From positions 130,001 through 194,000 of the forward strand of contig NC_087377.1 in assembly GCF_963675165.1 (NCBI RefSeq): a stretch of DNA of 64,000 nt. The letters run 5' to 3'. Of this stretch, positions 1 to 11,220 are shown piece after piece. Numbering within the stretch: the first letter of the stretch is position 1; every line of letters begins with the position of its first letter. Origin of the DNA: Halichondria panicea (Eukaryota > Porifera > Demospongiae > Suberitida > Halichondriidae). The notes below the pieces were generated by a model. The model did not search any database. It saw only the letters and a list, made by a program, of their open reading frames with translations, and was not told the DNA's origin. Both the position numbers and the translations under genes were made by a program.

Positions 1-215
1 GGATTTCTAGTGACGAGTTTAACTTCAGCCATGTATACGTAAGTGTATAGTGGTCAAGATGGACCAAACATGTCATTGTACCACAACCACTTGTCGTACA
101 GAGAAAGTAAAGGTAGCATAGGAAAGGGCATGCCTTGTTCTATTGGTGTGCAAAATTTGAGCTTGATACACCACTTTTTGTGGAAATTAGGTATGGGATT
201 TCTAAAGAGCATACA

Positions 216-1156
216 GAAATGCCTGAGTCCTGTTACTATTATCCCTCACATCTGTTGTGGAACAAAGTTCAACTATCACATATATTTTTAACAGATATTA
301 CTATGGCAACCGTATAGCAAATGTTTATGTATTTCAAACAAGTGTACGTACATTGCAAATAATTATTCGAAATTGAAATGTAACACTATTAAACTTTCCG
401 CTGTATGCATGGTATGAAAACTTCACATACACAACGACTACTTACCAGTGCTACGACTACTACATCGCAAATAATTATTATACTACGCGAAATTACTGAC
501 ACAATTGATATTGCTACACAGTACATGTATATAACTCAGATACCATAATGATATGGAGAAACAATTACAATACACAAATAATTATAATGACTACTTACCA
601 GCGCTGCACCCGACCTCCTTCAAGTACTGCACCACCTCTTTATGACCTCCCTCGCATGCATAGTGAAGTGGAGTCCTGTTAGCCCACCCACCACCTTTAT
701 CAGTACGAGCTCCATGAGTAACAAGTGTCTTCACAATCTCAAGGTAGCCCCACCAGCAAGCACTGTGTAATGGAGGCACCTTAACCCCCCACTCGTCACT
801 CCAGTAGAGCTGGTGGTTGGGGTCTGCCCCCTGTCCCAACAGGGACCTAACTTTGGTGACGTCATCATTGACTACAGCCTCGTATAAGTCCTCGGCTAGC
901 TTCTTTTGAGAACTGTACAAAATAGATGGTTGGGGGGTCAGTCATACAGAGAATTACTTGATATGTGTATATAGTTTATACAAGTGACACCATGCACATA
1001 TCCAGCTGTCACTTTGCTGTACAGTGTTCCACCTCTGATCATAGCCTGCTCTGACTCTACTAATGGAATGAGCCTCCCTCCATGCAATCACAAGGTGCTA
1101 CCATGAGTAGTAATTATAGTCTACATGTTCACTCACTCTGAATCTTGTTCAGCCAT
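216..1156 (-). pseudogene. ankyrin-repeat gene, left copy, truncated
   Basis: A short first exon (1156-1137) starts MAEQDS and ends in a GTGAGT donor. It splices in phase to an exon at 912-599 carrying ankyrin repeats; visible pieces are SLLGQGADPNHQ, PLHSACWWGYLEIVKTL and TPLHYACEGGHKEVVQYL. The next exon starts at 251 with VRDNSNRT but runs within a few codons into unrelated repeat sequence and a stop, because the rest of the ankyrin unit is deleted relative to the right copy. Ankyrin repeats are protein-binding scaffolds. The partner is unknown. The first two exons are clean; the gene as a whole looks broken. Confidence 0.7.
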
Positions 1157-1537
1157 TGAAGCTTCTTTCAAACTCTGTCAAATTCTCCCCTTGTTTCTCG
1201 AACTGACACACAACGTATTGCCAACCCTCTGGCTCTGTCACTAATTTCGCCCCTTTCCTATAAACATAATCATTGCTCAGATCCTCCCCTTTTTCAGAGG
1301 TGTCACATTCCGGCCAGGGCTTTCTTAGTAAACAAAGCAAAGCTAATTAAGCACTACACAAATCCATTTATTTTTGACCTTCTTTCAACAAGATATTGCA
1401 TATGAAGTAAAAACACTGAACATAAAAATCCATTTATAATTATATGCACACAGTCAATAGTCGAGTCATGTGATCCTACTACACACAAAACAACACTTAT
1501 AATAATACTAAACACACAGAAAAATAAATATTAAAAT

Positions 1538-2388
1538 TCAGCTAAAAGGAACTGCTCCAAATTGATCTACAGTTGTCATTGTCTTCGTAACCTTTGAACC
1601 CTCTCCAAAGGGGGGTGCTCCAAACAAATCTCGTCTTGCATTGTCAGCAGTAGTATGAGTGGGCGGGGTAGAGGAACGTCCGTCAAATGAAGTGCTACCA
1701 AAGTCATCCGTAGGAAATGGACTGCCAGTCTGTGAGGGTGTGTGTGTGTGTGTGCGGGTGGGGTGTGCATGGGTGGGTGTGTGTGTGAGGGTGTGTGTGT
1801 GTGTGAGGGGTGGGAGGTTCAATAAGCAGTATATAGAGTGGTGCCTGTCTATTGTGGTCACCCTCTATAATACAGCCAGGTTTAATAAGGGACCCAGAGT
1901 CAGCCTCTGCTCAGCCTAGGGGCAAGTATCGTATTACTAGAATACTTGGTGAAAAACCTTGCGAATGAGCAGAAAATTAATTGACCTTTTGCGATCTAAC
2001 TATTGTGTTCTGGCAAGGATCGTGTATTTACTAGTAATAAGTTAGGTTTTGTAATTTTAGGGGCACGCACGCACACACACACACACACAACAGATAGCCT
2101 AAAAAGGGGACAATAATATACGTATCATTATAATAATAGGAGCAATACACTTAAGCTCACTATCAATAGTCTTTATAATTATAGGCTTAAAGTTAACATA
2201 ATTATGCGTAAAGCTGGCTACATTTCACTAGGGTGTGTGTGTGTGTGTGTGGGCGTGGTCTCACCTCTCAGGTCTTGTGTGTAAGGAGAGTCTTCAGGAA
2301 TGCTGTACTGAGCACTGACTATGGCTAGAGGGTTGTCACCAAATGGAGTATCCATGAAGCACAGCTTAAACAGTAGTACGCCCAGTGC
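1538..2388 (-). pseudogene. NAK-family (AAK1/BMP2K-like) kinase fragment, left copy
   Basis: Exon 2388-2265 encodes ALGVLLFKLCFMDTPFGDNP followed by QYSIPEDSPYTQDL. This is the kinase C-lobe signature of the AAK1/BMP2K/GAK family, Ser/Thr kinases of clathrin-adaptor trafficking. Exon 1729-1538 encodes the C-terminus with DLFGAPPFGEG and ends DQFGAVPFS-stop, the short F-G-x-P-F motifs typical of NAK tails. The intervening exon with the SDPELRPSIWQV motif, present at about 57.0 kb in the other copy, is missing here. No N-lobe or catalytic loop is found nearby. Family assignment rests on recall of AAK1-like sequence. Confidence 0.65.
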
Positions 2389-2519
2389 CTGTGTGTGGGC
2401 GGGTGTGTGTTGTGTGAGGGTGATATGGGTATTATTAGATTCGTCTCATTGAGAGCTTTCAAATGAGTATCACTAGTAAACGTGTTTATACTTAACATGG
2501 TTCAGTGAACGTGATTCAA

Positions 2520-4010
2520 GGAAATTGGTTTAAGCACATACCACCACTCATCCCCCACATTCCACAGTCTTGATGACTAGACAGCCCACATTCACTTCAA
2601 TTAAAATGCAAACCAGAAAACATAAATCAACCACTTAGCTACAGTACACAATAGGCTCTGTGGGCTCTCCCCAGACATTTGATAAGGTAATAGAATCCTG
2701 TGAGATGTTACAGTAATTCACTAACTCAATTAGCTATTCAAACAGAGTGCTCCTTCTTCAAGGGGAAACACTGGTCCCAAATGAACAGTTGTGTACAATT
2801 AAAACAACCCCATCAACAAAGGTCACCTCTGTACAATGGCTAAAACTCTGCTCCACAAATAATTATGTTATAAAGAGATTCCACTGTACTGACCTTGAGG
2901 TCACGATGTATGGTGGGTTTTGCTTAGCAGCGGCAGAGGATGTTGTCTCAGTCGAGTGATCACTGAGTCAGCAACTCCATCACCACGCTACCTAATTAAA
3001 CAGGAAGAAAGAATAATAATTACAAGGAAAATTGGCTGCCATTTGGCAGGTATTACATGCAAAATAGCCAATTTGGCATTTTTTAATTTGGCGTCTTAGG
3101 CGTAATCTCGTGGACCAGCCGATATATCATATTTCAGGGTCAGGGTCCGCATCTTAGGCGTGGCTACTATACAGCAAAGATACCATACCGCCATTTTTAA
3201 AAATACTCGCCAAAATAATTATTATTAAGTACAGTGTTGCCTAAGTTATTGACCATCAAAAATATTATAGCACCTCCACACACACACACACCCACCCACG
3301 CACACGCACACGCACACACACCCACACACGCACACACACACACACCCACACACACGCACACACACACGCGCGCACACACCCTCCACACACACTCACTTTA
3401 GGCACACAACGGAAGGTGATCTTTATCTCATCACAAACAAGAGATGAGAATGGAAGTCAGTGAGGCGGTCCTCATCTGTGGGAAACTTTTGTTCCCTTGT
3501 GAAGACATTATTCTGACACAGCTCCTCTACACGTGTGTGTTGAAACTGTGTGTGGGGGAGCATGTTCATAAGATGCTCAACAATGGGAGATATTAATATT
3601 GAGTTGAATCAAAAGCTTGTAATAAGCATTCTGTAGCTATTGGAGAGGACTATATCACACGCCTGACAACCACACCATCACTATAATTATTATTATAGCA
3701 TCATACTGTAAAGCAATCCCTAATTTGATAGGCTTTCAAGGAGCTACAAAATGGACAATCTCTACTGTGATTATTATTTATAATGCACCTATCAATGTGA
3801 TGCCCCCCAGGAGGGGTCGGGCTAACATGAGGGAGTTGACCATACCCCAGGTCAAGCTTCCCCATGGTGGGGGAGGATTCTGTCTTCAAATCCCCCATTC
3901 CCCCAGTCAACACTGGCCAGGGTTTGAGCCTCAAGCAGTTGCATACACAATCTCCTATACAGTTCTACTGAAAATTAATAAGTCATCAATTATTATTGTC
4001 TAGTAATAAG
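2520..4010. other. non-coding spacer with CA/TG microsatellite
   Basis: No convincing gene. A (CA)n tract with C-rich interruptions lies at about 3,275-3,390. The stretch 3,050-3,180 resembles 19,980-20,050, and 3,950-4,010 resembles 20,480-20,525, so this is part of the same spreading module. One weak candidate is a minus-strand exon at about 3,535-3,405 (EELCQNNVFTREQKF) that needs a frameshift to stay open. Confidence 0.5.
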
Positions 4011-4228
4011 GTAGCGCTCACCTTTCCCCTGAGTCAGAGTGTTGGTCCATTGTGTCCAGTGCACCGTGCTAGCTAGTAGGACCACTCCAATGGATGTGCT
4101 CTCAGAGTATTAGAACTGATGAATGAAGCACATGGACAGTGGGTAAAGGATCATCACACTATTAGACAAAATAATTATGTTTCATTTTGTAGATTAATTT
4201 TGATGACAACACGCTCACACACAAGATG

Positions 4229-7067
4229 CGAGGGGTCAGACACTATGAAAATTTGTGTACGGGATTTTAAAATCTCGAGATTCGGGAGATTTTACAAGAC
4301 TTTACGGATTTCAGAAATTTTGAAGATTTTAGAGATTTCAGAAGATTTTGGAAGATTTCAATGATTTTAGAGATTTTAGAAGATTTCAGAAGATTTCAGA
4401 AGATTTCAAAAGATTTCAGAAGATTTCAAGGACTGCAGGGGCCCATAACAGCTCTATAAAGTCTATATCATCACGGCAACACATTGTTCATGTTGTTCCA
4501 GGTTTAAACTATTCTTCTACCAGCTGTCCTTCTTATTCCAGCTCTTCCAAATTCTCCTGCATGACGTGCAGTGGATCTATAGCTAGCTAGCTAGTTATTA
4601 TAGGTTTCACTATAGCTATACTGATAATTATAAGTCTATAGCTATATAGTATAGGTATAGCTTTATATATATAAATTATTATGTATAATTATTATGAATT
4701 TAAAGTATAATTATAGGGGGCATTGTGAAATGAAAATGCATTGCATTGTGAATTGTAAATGTACATACAAATTATACTCCTCTACAATTGTTACAGATCC
4801 ATTTATTGTTTTTCTTCACTTCGAAAGCATTGACACACTTGAGGTGAAACCAGCCTCCCAGTTTACACCCGCTGCTCTCACACTCAACCATTTTTGAGCC
4901 ATTATCAGGCAGTCTACAGTAGCAATACAATTGAATCTCCACTATTTCCTTTGTTATCGCTAATCTGGCTGTTCTTTGTGAGTTAGTCGGAATAGGGTGT
5001 CATGGTTGCTTGGTCAATGCATTTCAAGAAATGCTCTATCATTGCATTTTGTTTGAAATTGCAGTAGCAGGGGTTTAGGCTATGTGCTAAATGCGTAATG
5101 AAAGCGATAGCAAACAATCCACAGTCTGAAGCGCCTGATTGTTGTGCCACATTTGCTACAGCGACGGAAAGTTGTTGCTCTGAGTCTCTTGTTCCATTTG
5201 CTAGAAACTTGGCCAAAAGTGTTTGAGTGTCCATGCTTATTCCTCTATACATGCAACGAGTCGTATAGACATGCAGTGGGAATCAAATTTGTGGTACTGC
5301 ACTGAAGTGTAGACAGAGCTATCCAATGGTTGCTAGAAACGTTCAAAATTTGTAGAGACTCCTGTGAGAGAGGACTGATATATTGCGACTGTTGTAACAC
5401 AGAGCACCGTAGGCCATGCAGATGAGTGAATTGCTTTTTTAGCAAGTATTGGGCATAATTTACATGATTGTCGTTCAACCAGGCATTACGGCTTAGCAGA
5501 ATACTGTGGTCTTGGTGGTAGAGATGAAAATGATCAATTTTCTTCCAGATAGTTGACTCGGATGAGTCTGAAATGATAGTAATATCAGAATTTGTGCTTG
5601 TGTCGATGGTTACTGTTTATAAAACATTCACATTCTTTGGCCAGAACAAATTCTTGAGCCATTGCTAGTTTGTGGTGCTCAGGACTGAATCGAAAATCTG
5701 GCGTAGGCAACTTCATCTCTAACAACTGGAGGATCACCGTTGACCACCTTAGCTGCTGGTTTTGCTGCAGATAATACAACTAACGTTGACCTGCTACTCT
5801 TCGGAATTGGTGTCGAATTCCTTCGTTTGTTCCGATATGCCATACTTAACTGCTGTCGAAGAGAGTACTGATGTTGTGTGTAGAATATAAGGGTATCAGT
5901 ATATAACACCACATGCATTTCTATACAAAATATCATTTCAAACTCACATTGTCACATCCGTTTACGAGTATTTTGTTGCGGAGATTCGGGTACTTGCCAC
6001 TTTATTCCCCTGAAGCTTGTTGCTACTCAGGGCCAGCATTACCCTCTTACTAGACTGAATACTTCTGGGACAGGACAAGGGTTTGGAAGTGGACTGCAAC
6101 TCGTTTTAATAATTGCCGGCTCACGAGCTACTAATTTCTGCACAACATCACCATCACCATCGTCGTGTGGTGTCACACTATCAGTTGCCGACAGATCAAG
6201 TCCAGCAATAAGGGTGTCACTGTGGTCCATGACCAAACTTTCATCACTATGCCAGTCGTATGCGTAGTCGGTAACCATGCTGAAGCTTGCACTTATCTGG
6301 TCACTTATCGCAGACTCATCACCAGCAATTCCCTGTAAAATATTCAGAGCTGTATGTAATTAAAATGAACTCAGTTAAACTTACTTGTGTATATATGTCA
6401 GGTAGTGACTGCGGTGTTTGCTCCTGTGCAATAGAGAAGAAGAAAATAGAGAGTGCTATTAATTATTAAAATGGTGAGACTACGTTTTCATACCGGTGAA
6501 TGACTTTTTACTGACCTGTTCAGTTGCTATAAGCTTCTTTAGCTTCATGCGCAGCCCACTTTTAGGAGGAGGATCCAGTGATAAAACAACCTATAGCTGT
6601 GCAACAGTGAACTCCTGCAATTGTATCAACTATTTTAGCAATAATTTTTATGCAAATAAACTTTAAGCATCCTACATTACTTTTAGAGCTAGATTTACAC
6701 CAGTCCATACACCATTGCTAGTAAGTCTACTTGACTTACAGTGCAGTTGCAGTAGAGGAAACAGCAATGACAGTAATATACTATTCAGTGGGCTCTCGAG
6801 ACCATTGCAACACTCTGCAGCTGCATGCTGTAACGTAGCAAGATTTACGGAGATGGAAACATAGATTACGGATTTTAGGGAGAGATTTTAAGAGATTTTA
6901 AGGAGATTTTGCGAGATTTTAAGATTTTAAGGAGATTTTGCGAGATTTTAAGATTTTAAGGAGATTTTGCGAGATTTTAAGATTTTAAGATGATTTTTCG
7001 AGATTTCAAGATTTTAAGGAGATTTTGCCCACAGGCGTACAAGATTTAAGGAGTGGCGGACCCCTCG
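4229..7067. mobile_element. 2.84-kb DNA transposon with 9-bp TSD and Ulp1-like gene
   Basis: Comparison with the uninterrupted homologous site at 58,402-58,412 shows the insertion precisely. CACAAGATG is duplicated at 4,220-4,228 and 7,068-7,076. The termini are inverted: CGAGGGGTCAGACAC at the left, and the complement of the right end reads CGAGGGGTCCGCCAC. Just inside both ends lie iterated GAGATTTT/AGATTTCAG motifs (about 4,260-4,430 and 6,870-7,025). Such subterminal repeats usually bind the element's own transposase. The only recognisable gene is a minus-strand Ulp1-like protease. The 9-bp duplication is MULE-like; KDZ elements are the alternative class. No transposase core was seen, so it may be non-autonomous. 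Confidence 0.85.
4983..6575 (-). pseudogene. Ulp1/C48-like cysteine protease carried by the transposon
   Basis: Exons run right to left: about 6575-6519 (PPPKSGLRMKLKKLIATEQ), 6433-6395 (EQTPQSLPDIYTQ), 6333-6054 (acidic, HSDESLVMDHSD), about 5980-5948 (NLRNKILVNGCDN), a basic exon near 5865-5700, then the protease core from about 5558. The core shows WLNDNHVNYAQ, NHWIALSTL (His), LYDSLH (Asp) and QQSGASDCGLFAIAF (Cys). That is the full His-Asp-Cys order of C48 peptidases, which cleave SUMO-like proteins. A one-base frameshift follows YDSLH at about 5,250, separating Asp from Cys, and another frame change lies near 5,720. It is therefore probably inactive, unless these are assembly errors. 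Such proteases are known passengers of MULE and some KDZ/CACTA transposons. Confidence 0.75.
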
Positions 7068-7073
7068 CACAAG

Positions 7074-7622
7074 ATGGAGACGGTTGGGGAGGAAAAGCGT
7101 TCACTTGTCCTTCCCTCTAGGAGCTTCCACAAGGCTGGATATCAGGTGAATACTCCTCCAAAAGACCAGCAGCAATGGATCACGAGGCAAAGAGCAGCGA
7201 GTACAAGTGAGTGGCTAGTCATGATCAAAAGTGGACCACCTAGTATAGTGTATAGGCTGCTTTAGATGACTGGCATTCAATATCTGCTAATAGATATCAT
7301 TACTAGTGATCAAACTATACAGCCTCTGTATCAAATGCATCCATTGCTACACATTTGTTGACCCGTTGTCAGTCTCCAAGATAATGTGTGTATTTAGTAG
7401 TGCTACAAGACTGTACATACACTATCAATTATTGCAGCTCAAGTTGATTTGAAGAAATAAAAATGTTTAAGATAATAATTGTTATGGTGGAATTATCTAC
7501 TAGTGAGTGAGTGGTCTGATTGTTCTCTCACTTGTTAGATTCGTGAGGGTCAGTTGTTCCCTCTGTTGGATGCTGATGATGATCCAGCCATTGGACGTCA
7601 GATAAAAATACAGTCGACCTAA
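7074..7622 (+). pseudogene. small two-exon gene, copy I (frameshifted)
   Basis: Exon 1 (7,074-7,206) begins METVGEEKRSLVLPSRSF and ends before GTGAGT. Exon 2 (7,539-7,622) encodes IREGQLFPLLDADDDPAIG and ends at TAA. Relative to copies at 20.7 and 58.4 kb, exon 1 lacks 5 bp (CAGCG) just before the donor, so the splice is out of frame. I do not recognise the family. See the copy at 20,726 for the intact form. Confidence 0.5.
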
Positions 7623-7679
7623 GGAACAGTGAGTACTGCCGCGTGCAGAGTGTGACTCTTTCCCTAACCAAACGTTTTG

Positions 7680-8212
7680 TAGTTTGTGCTTTTTGCGCTG
7701 TACTCCCCCCTTGGATGTGTGACTGTGTTTTGTAGTTTGTCCTTTTTGCGCTGTACTCCCCCCTTGCATGTGTGACTGTGTTTTGTAGTTTGTGCTTTTC
7801 GCGCTGTACTCCCCCCTTGCATGTGTGACTGTGTTTTGTAGTTTGTGCTTTTTGCGCTGTACTCCCCCCTTGGATGTGTGACTGTGTTTTGTAGTTTGTG
7901 CTTTTTGCGCTGTACTCACCCCTTGCATGTGTGACTGTGTTTTGTAGTTTGTGCTTTTTGCGCTGTACTCACCCCTTGCATGTGTGACTGTGTTTTGTAG
8001 TTTGTGCTTTTTGCGCTGTACTCCCCCCTTGCATGTGTGACTGTGTTTTGTAGTTTGTGCTTTTTGCGCTGTACTCACCCCTTGCATGTGTGACTGTGTT
8101 TTGTAGTTTGTGCTATTTGCGCTGTACTCCCCCCTTGCATGTGTGACTGTTTTTTGTAGTTTGTGATTTTTGCGCTGTACTCCCCCCTTGCATGTGTGAC
8201 GGTGTTTAGTCA
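7680..8212. repeat. 53-bp satellite, ~10 copies
   Basis: Tandem unit of 53 bp built on GCGCTGTACTCCCCCCTTG and ATGTGTGACTGTGTTTTG; successive GCGCTGTACTC sites are 53 bp apart (e.g. 7,695 and 7,748). Unit-to-unit differences are one or two bases. No minus-strand frame contains a stop, which creates a 245-residue open frame at 8237-7500 with a 53-residue super-period. I read that frame as a by-product rather than a gene. Stray single units lie at about 8,685, 8,735 and 9,205. Confidence 0.95.
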
Positions 8213-8219
8213 CTAGCAA

Positions 8220-8765
8220 TAGTTTTACGTTCCCCATGAGTTCAATAATTGTGTACCTCCTTGTTTTGTGTTTATGCGAGTGCGCTGAATGCGCCAGGGA
8301 AAGCTTAGGTTTTCTGAATGCTTAGAAACAGACCTTTCAAATGGTACCATCAAAGTTCATATTTGAGAGATAACATTATTTGCCAATTTAGTCCCCATGG
8401 TCCGAGGCCGAAAAATAACAAATTAAGGGCCTGAATGATATATTGGATTGAAACACATCATTTGAAAGGTATTTTTCTAAGCTTTCGGAATATTATAAAA
8501 TGTTTTACATTGGATCAACTGTTATGGCTGTTGAAAGACACACCTTCCGTTTAATTCGTGAATCTTTCAGCTGCCATAACTTAAATTCTGTGGAGGATCG
8601 AAAGTCAAAAATTTTTATAGTTTTTTGAATGCTTAGAAACACCTTTCAAATAGTATACGATAGTTTGATGTTTTTTATGCGTTGTACTCCCCCCCTTGTG
8701 TGACAGTGTTTTTAGTGGAATAGTTATTGTTTTTTATGTGCTGTACTCCCCCCTTGTGTTGTATT
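8220..8765. other. module spacer conserved in copies I, II and IV
   Basis: About 500 bp with no gene. It is shared with 12,890-13,420 and 61,640-62,050 and includes repeated CTTTCAAATGGTA and TTTGAAAGGTA motifs in opposite orientations. It connects the 53-bp or 40-bp arrays to the GC-richer 40-bp array. Confidence 0.6.
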
Positions 8766-9155
8766 TTTTATGCGAGTGCGCTGAATGCGCCAGCGAAAGT
8801 CTTAGGCGATCTCTCTCGCGAGAGGGCTGAATGCGCTAGCAAACGTCTTAGGCTCTCGCGAGTTGGCTGAATGCGCCAGCGAAAGTCTTAGGCTCCCGCG
8901 AGAGGGCTGAATGCGCCAGCGAAAGTCTTAGGCTCCCGCGAGTTGGCTGAATGCGCCAGCGAAAGTCTTAGGCTCTCGCGAGTTGGCTGAATGCGCCAGC
9001 GAAAGTCTTAGGCTCCCGCGATAGGGCTGAATGCGCCAGTCTTAGGCTCCCGCGAGTTGGCTGAATGCGCCAGCGAAAGTCTTAGGCTCCCGCGAGAGGG
9101 CTGAATGCGCCAGTGAACGTCTTAGGCTCCCGTGAGAGGGCTGAATGCGCCACGA
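8765..9155. repeat. GC-rich 40-bp satellite (CAGCGAAAG type), ~9-10 copies
   Basis: Unit of 40 bp containing GCGCCAGCGAAAGTCTTAGG and CTCCCGCGAG, alternating GAGTTGG and GAGAGGG variants, with one shortened unit near 9,035. It is CpG-rich, unlike the surrounding DNA. Shorter versions occur at 13,425-13,515 and 62,070-62,370. It is alignable to the other 40-bp satellite of this window (see findings). Confidence 0.9.
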
Positions 9156-9344
9156 AAATGACCCGCTATACGATAGTTGGAATAGTTAGTGTTTTTTATT
9201 CAATGTACTCCCCCCTTGCATGTGTGACGGTGTTTTGGGTTAGTTAGTGTTCACTTGTCTATACATGCATTAATTTGGGTGACAATTTGTCGGACATTAT
9301 GATCATTGACGTGTGCAATAAATGATGTATATATACTGTGTGTG

Positions 9345-9600
9345 TGTGCAGGACTGAACACCAGCCCCCGGCATGTATCATATGAGGGACGCTGTACAGA
9401 GATGTTAGGGCAAGTTCCTTTAATTAGATCCAGATATTGTAATTATTTCCTTCTTCCAGGTTGTCGGTGGCTAAATGTGCTTATAGTTGCCATGGAGATG
9501 GAGATGGTAATTGACTGAAGTCATGTACCTACCTCTCGATAGAAGGAAACAAGGATTTGTCAATAATTATAGTACTGTGATAAATAAATGTTTTGTCAAC
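9345..9600 (+). other. spliced-looking terminal exon block, module copy I
   Basis: TGTGTGTGCAG followed by GACTGAACACCAGCC looks like a splice acceptor, a second CTTCTTCCAG acceptor follows at about 9,460, and AATAAATG at about 9,586 could serve as a poly(A) signal. The block is conserved at 13,724-13,980 and 62,572-62,830. Open frames are short and differ between copies, so a non-coding transcript end is at least as likely as a protein exon. Confidence 0.35.
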
Positions 9601-9814
9601 TTCGATTCTCTAAGATCATAATGACACATTATAATTGTTATTATTACACAACTATATACTATTGTTCTTGTTCTTACAAAACATTACATTATAATGTTAC
9701 GTTGTTTCATATTAATTATAAATTATAGGCCAAGGAACAAGTACAGCAGCCATTCAGTGTTAGGTAGTGCCAGACCATCAAACCATCACCTTGTCCATCC
9801 ATATATACACAACC

Positions 9815-10375
9815 ATCAACCTACACAGAGAGCATGAGAGACTTGTCACACAACATAGCTAGCTACTCATCTGTGTGTATGCTGTTACCGTCAACCTACA
9901 TAGAGAGCATGAGAGACTTGTCACACACCATAGCTAGCTACTCATCTGTGTGTATGCTGTTACAGTGGCTCCTCCACAACCGTCAACCTACACAGAGAGC
10001 ATGAGAGACTTGTCACACAACATAGCTATAGCTACTCATCTGTGTGTATGCTGTTACCGTCATCCTACATAGAGAGCATGAGAGACTTGTCACACAACAT
10101 AGCTAGCTACTCATCTGTGCATGTGTATGCTGTTACAGTGGCTCCTCCACAACCGTCAACCTACACAGAGAGCATGAGAGACTTGTCACACAACATAGCT
10201 AGCTACTTATCTGTGTGTATGCTGTTACAGTGGCTCCTCCACAACTGTCAACCTACACAGAGAGCATGAGAGACTTGTCACACAACATAGCTATAGCTAC
10301 TTATCTGTGTGTATGCTGTTACAGCGGGACAACCATCAACCTACACAGAGAGCATGAGAGATACTGTACACAATG
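9815..10375. repeat. 76-96-bp minisatellite, 7 copies
   Basis: Units start CAACCTACACAGAGAGCATG and include CTTGTCACACAACATAGC. Spacing between GCATGAGAG sites is 76, 91, 77, 96, 92 and 88 bp, because some units lack the GTGGCTCCTCCACAAC segment. Module copy IV has about four to five units (63,000-63,360) and copy II only one (about 14,190), so copy number varies. Confidence 0.9.
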
Positions 10376-10489
10376 GAGCTACTTATCTTTTGCTGTGAAG
10401 AAACATCGACCTACACACCATTGAAGCCAGCCATACTTATCTTGAGTGTCTCCATAGCTGCACACAAGACAATCTACACACACACACAC

Positions 10490-11220
10490 TCACCACTAAT
10501 AAATGATAGTAGTGGGCGTTGAGATCTGAGCCCCTCCCCCACATCTCCAGTCAAGCCCCGCCCCCTTCAGTACCTGCAATACATTATACAGTGATGAGGT
10601 TAGTAATCCTCCCTGGGTCCCAGAGTAGCATGGCTTGTCTGTACCTGGAGGAGAGAGAATTAAGACAAAAGCAGTGAGAGAATGGAACACTAGTACAGTA
10701 GCTAGTAGGAGGAACTGTGTGTGGTGTGCATTGTGGCTGCAAGAGAACAAGCAAATGCATGGTTACATTGAGAGCAGCAGTTCAAACAAAACCATCCACT
10801 CCACACAATACAATACCAGCCAATCACCACCACAGCTGACAACCATCAGCCTAGTATTATCAATACACACACAATACATAATTATAACACCAGACAACAA
10901 AATTACACCCATAGCTGTTTGTGCTGTGCAGAGAAGAGATGAGAAATTCCCACAACAACAAATCAATTCAACAGCGAAGACCACCAATTAATTCAGATCA
11001 TTATTATCATCATAATACCAGACCAAGAGTGAATGCACTCCTGACCAGACAAATAATTATAATCAAATCACACATCATCACCAAACCAGACTGTGCAGAA
11101 GAGACAAAATTTCCCAACCCCACAACAACCAATCAAATCAACCACAAGAGGACCACCACCAGTAGTCCAGTAGTTTCCTTGCCCAAGGGACTAATACAAT
11201 AAGGGCATAATAAACTAAAG
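10490..11220. repeat. module 3' tail, copy I
   Basis: Conserved with 14,350-15,016 and 63,470-64,000. It contains a GC-rich patch (about 10,520-10,660) in which a minus-strand frame reads GTDKPCYSGTQGGLLTSSLY in this copy and nearly the same in copy II. A CTCCTCCAG acceptor precedes it and no family is recognised. The rest is A/C-rich and shows nothing codable. Confidence 0.5.

Larger units (their letters stand above)
1..2520. repeat. segmental duplication, left copy (ankyrin + kinase cluster)
   Basis: This stretch matches 54,223-57,330 nearly base for base over long runs, including introns and intergenic DNA. Against the right copy it lacks the ~380 bp corresponding to about 54,450-54,833, which held part of ankyrin exon 2. 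It also lacks most of a 74-bp minisatellite and the kinase exon that lies at 56,996 in the other copy. The window begins inside the duplication, so its full extent is unknown. The right copy is the more complete one. Confidence 0.85.
4010..11220. repeat. repeat module, copy I (interrupted by a transposon)
   Basis: Four stretches of the window share the same order of parts; this is the first. It starts with a conserved ~220-bp leader containing GTAGCGCTCACCTTTC, is split by the element at 4,229-7,067, and continues with the small two-exon gene, a 53-bp array, a divergent ~450-bp block, a 40-bp array, a spliced-looking exon, a minisatellite and an AT-rich tail. The copies differ mostly in array length and in what has inserted. 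Confidence 0.8.

Noticed and set aside
7500-8237. 245-residue repetitive protein on the minus strand
   Set aside because: Explained by a stop-free 53-bp satellite read in three frames; kept only as a finding, not as a CDS.
10763-10991. Overlapping frames in the module tail, repeated at 14.6 and 63.8 kb
   Set aside because: Low-complexity A/C-rich DNA; frames differ between copies and have no splice context.
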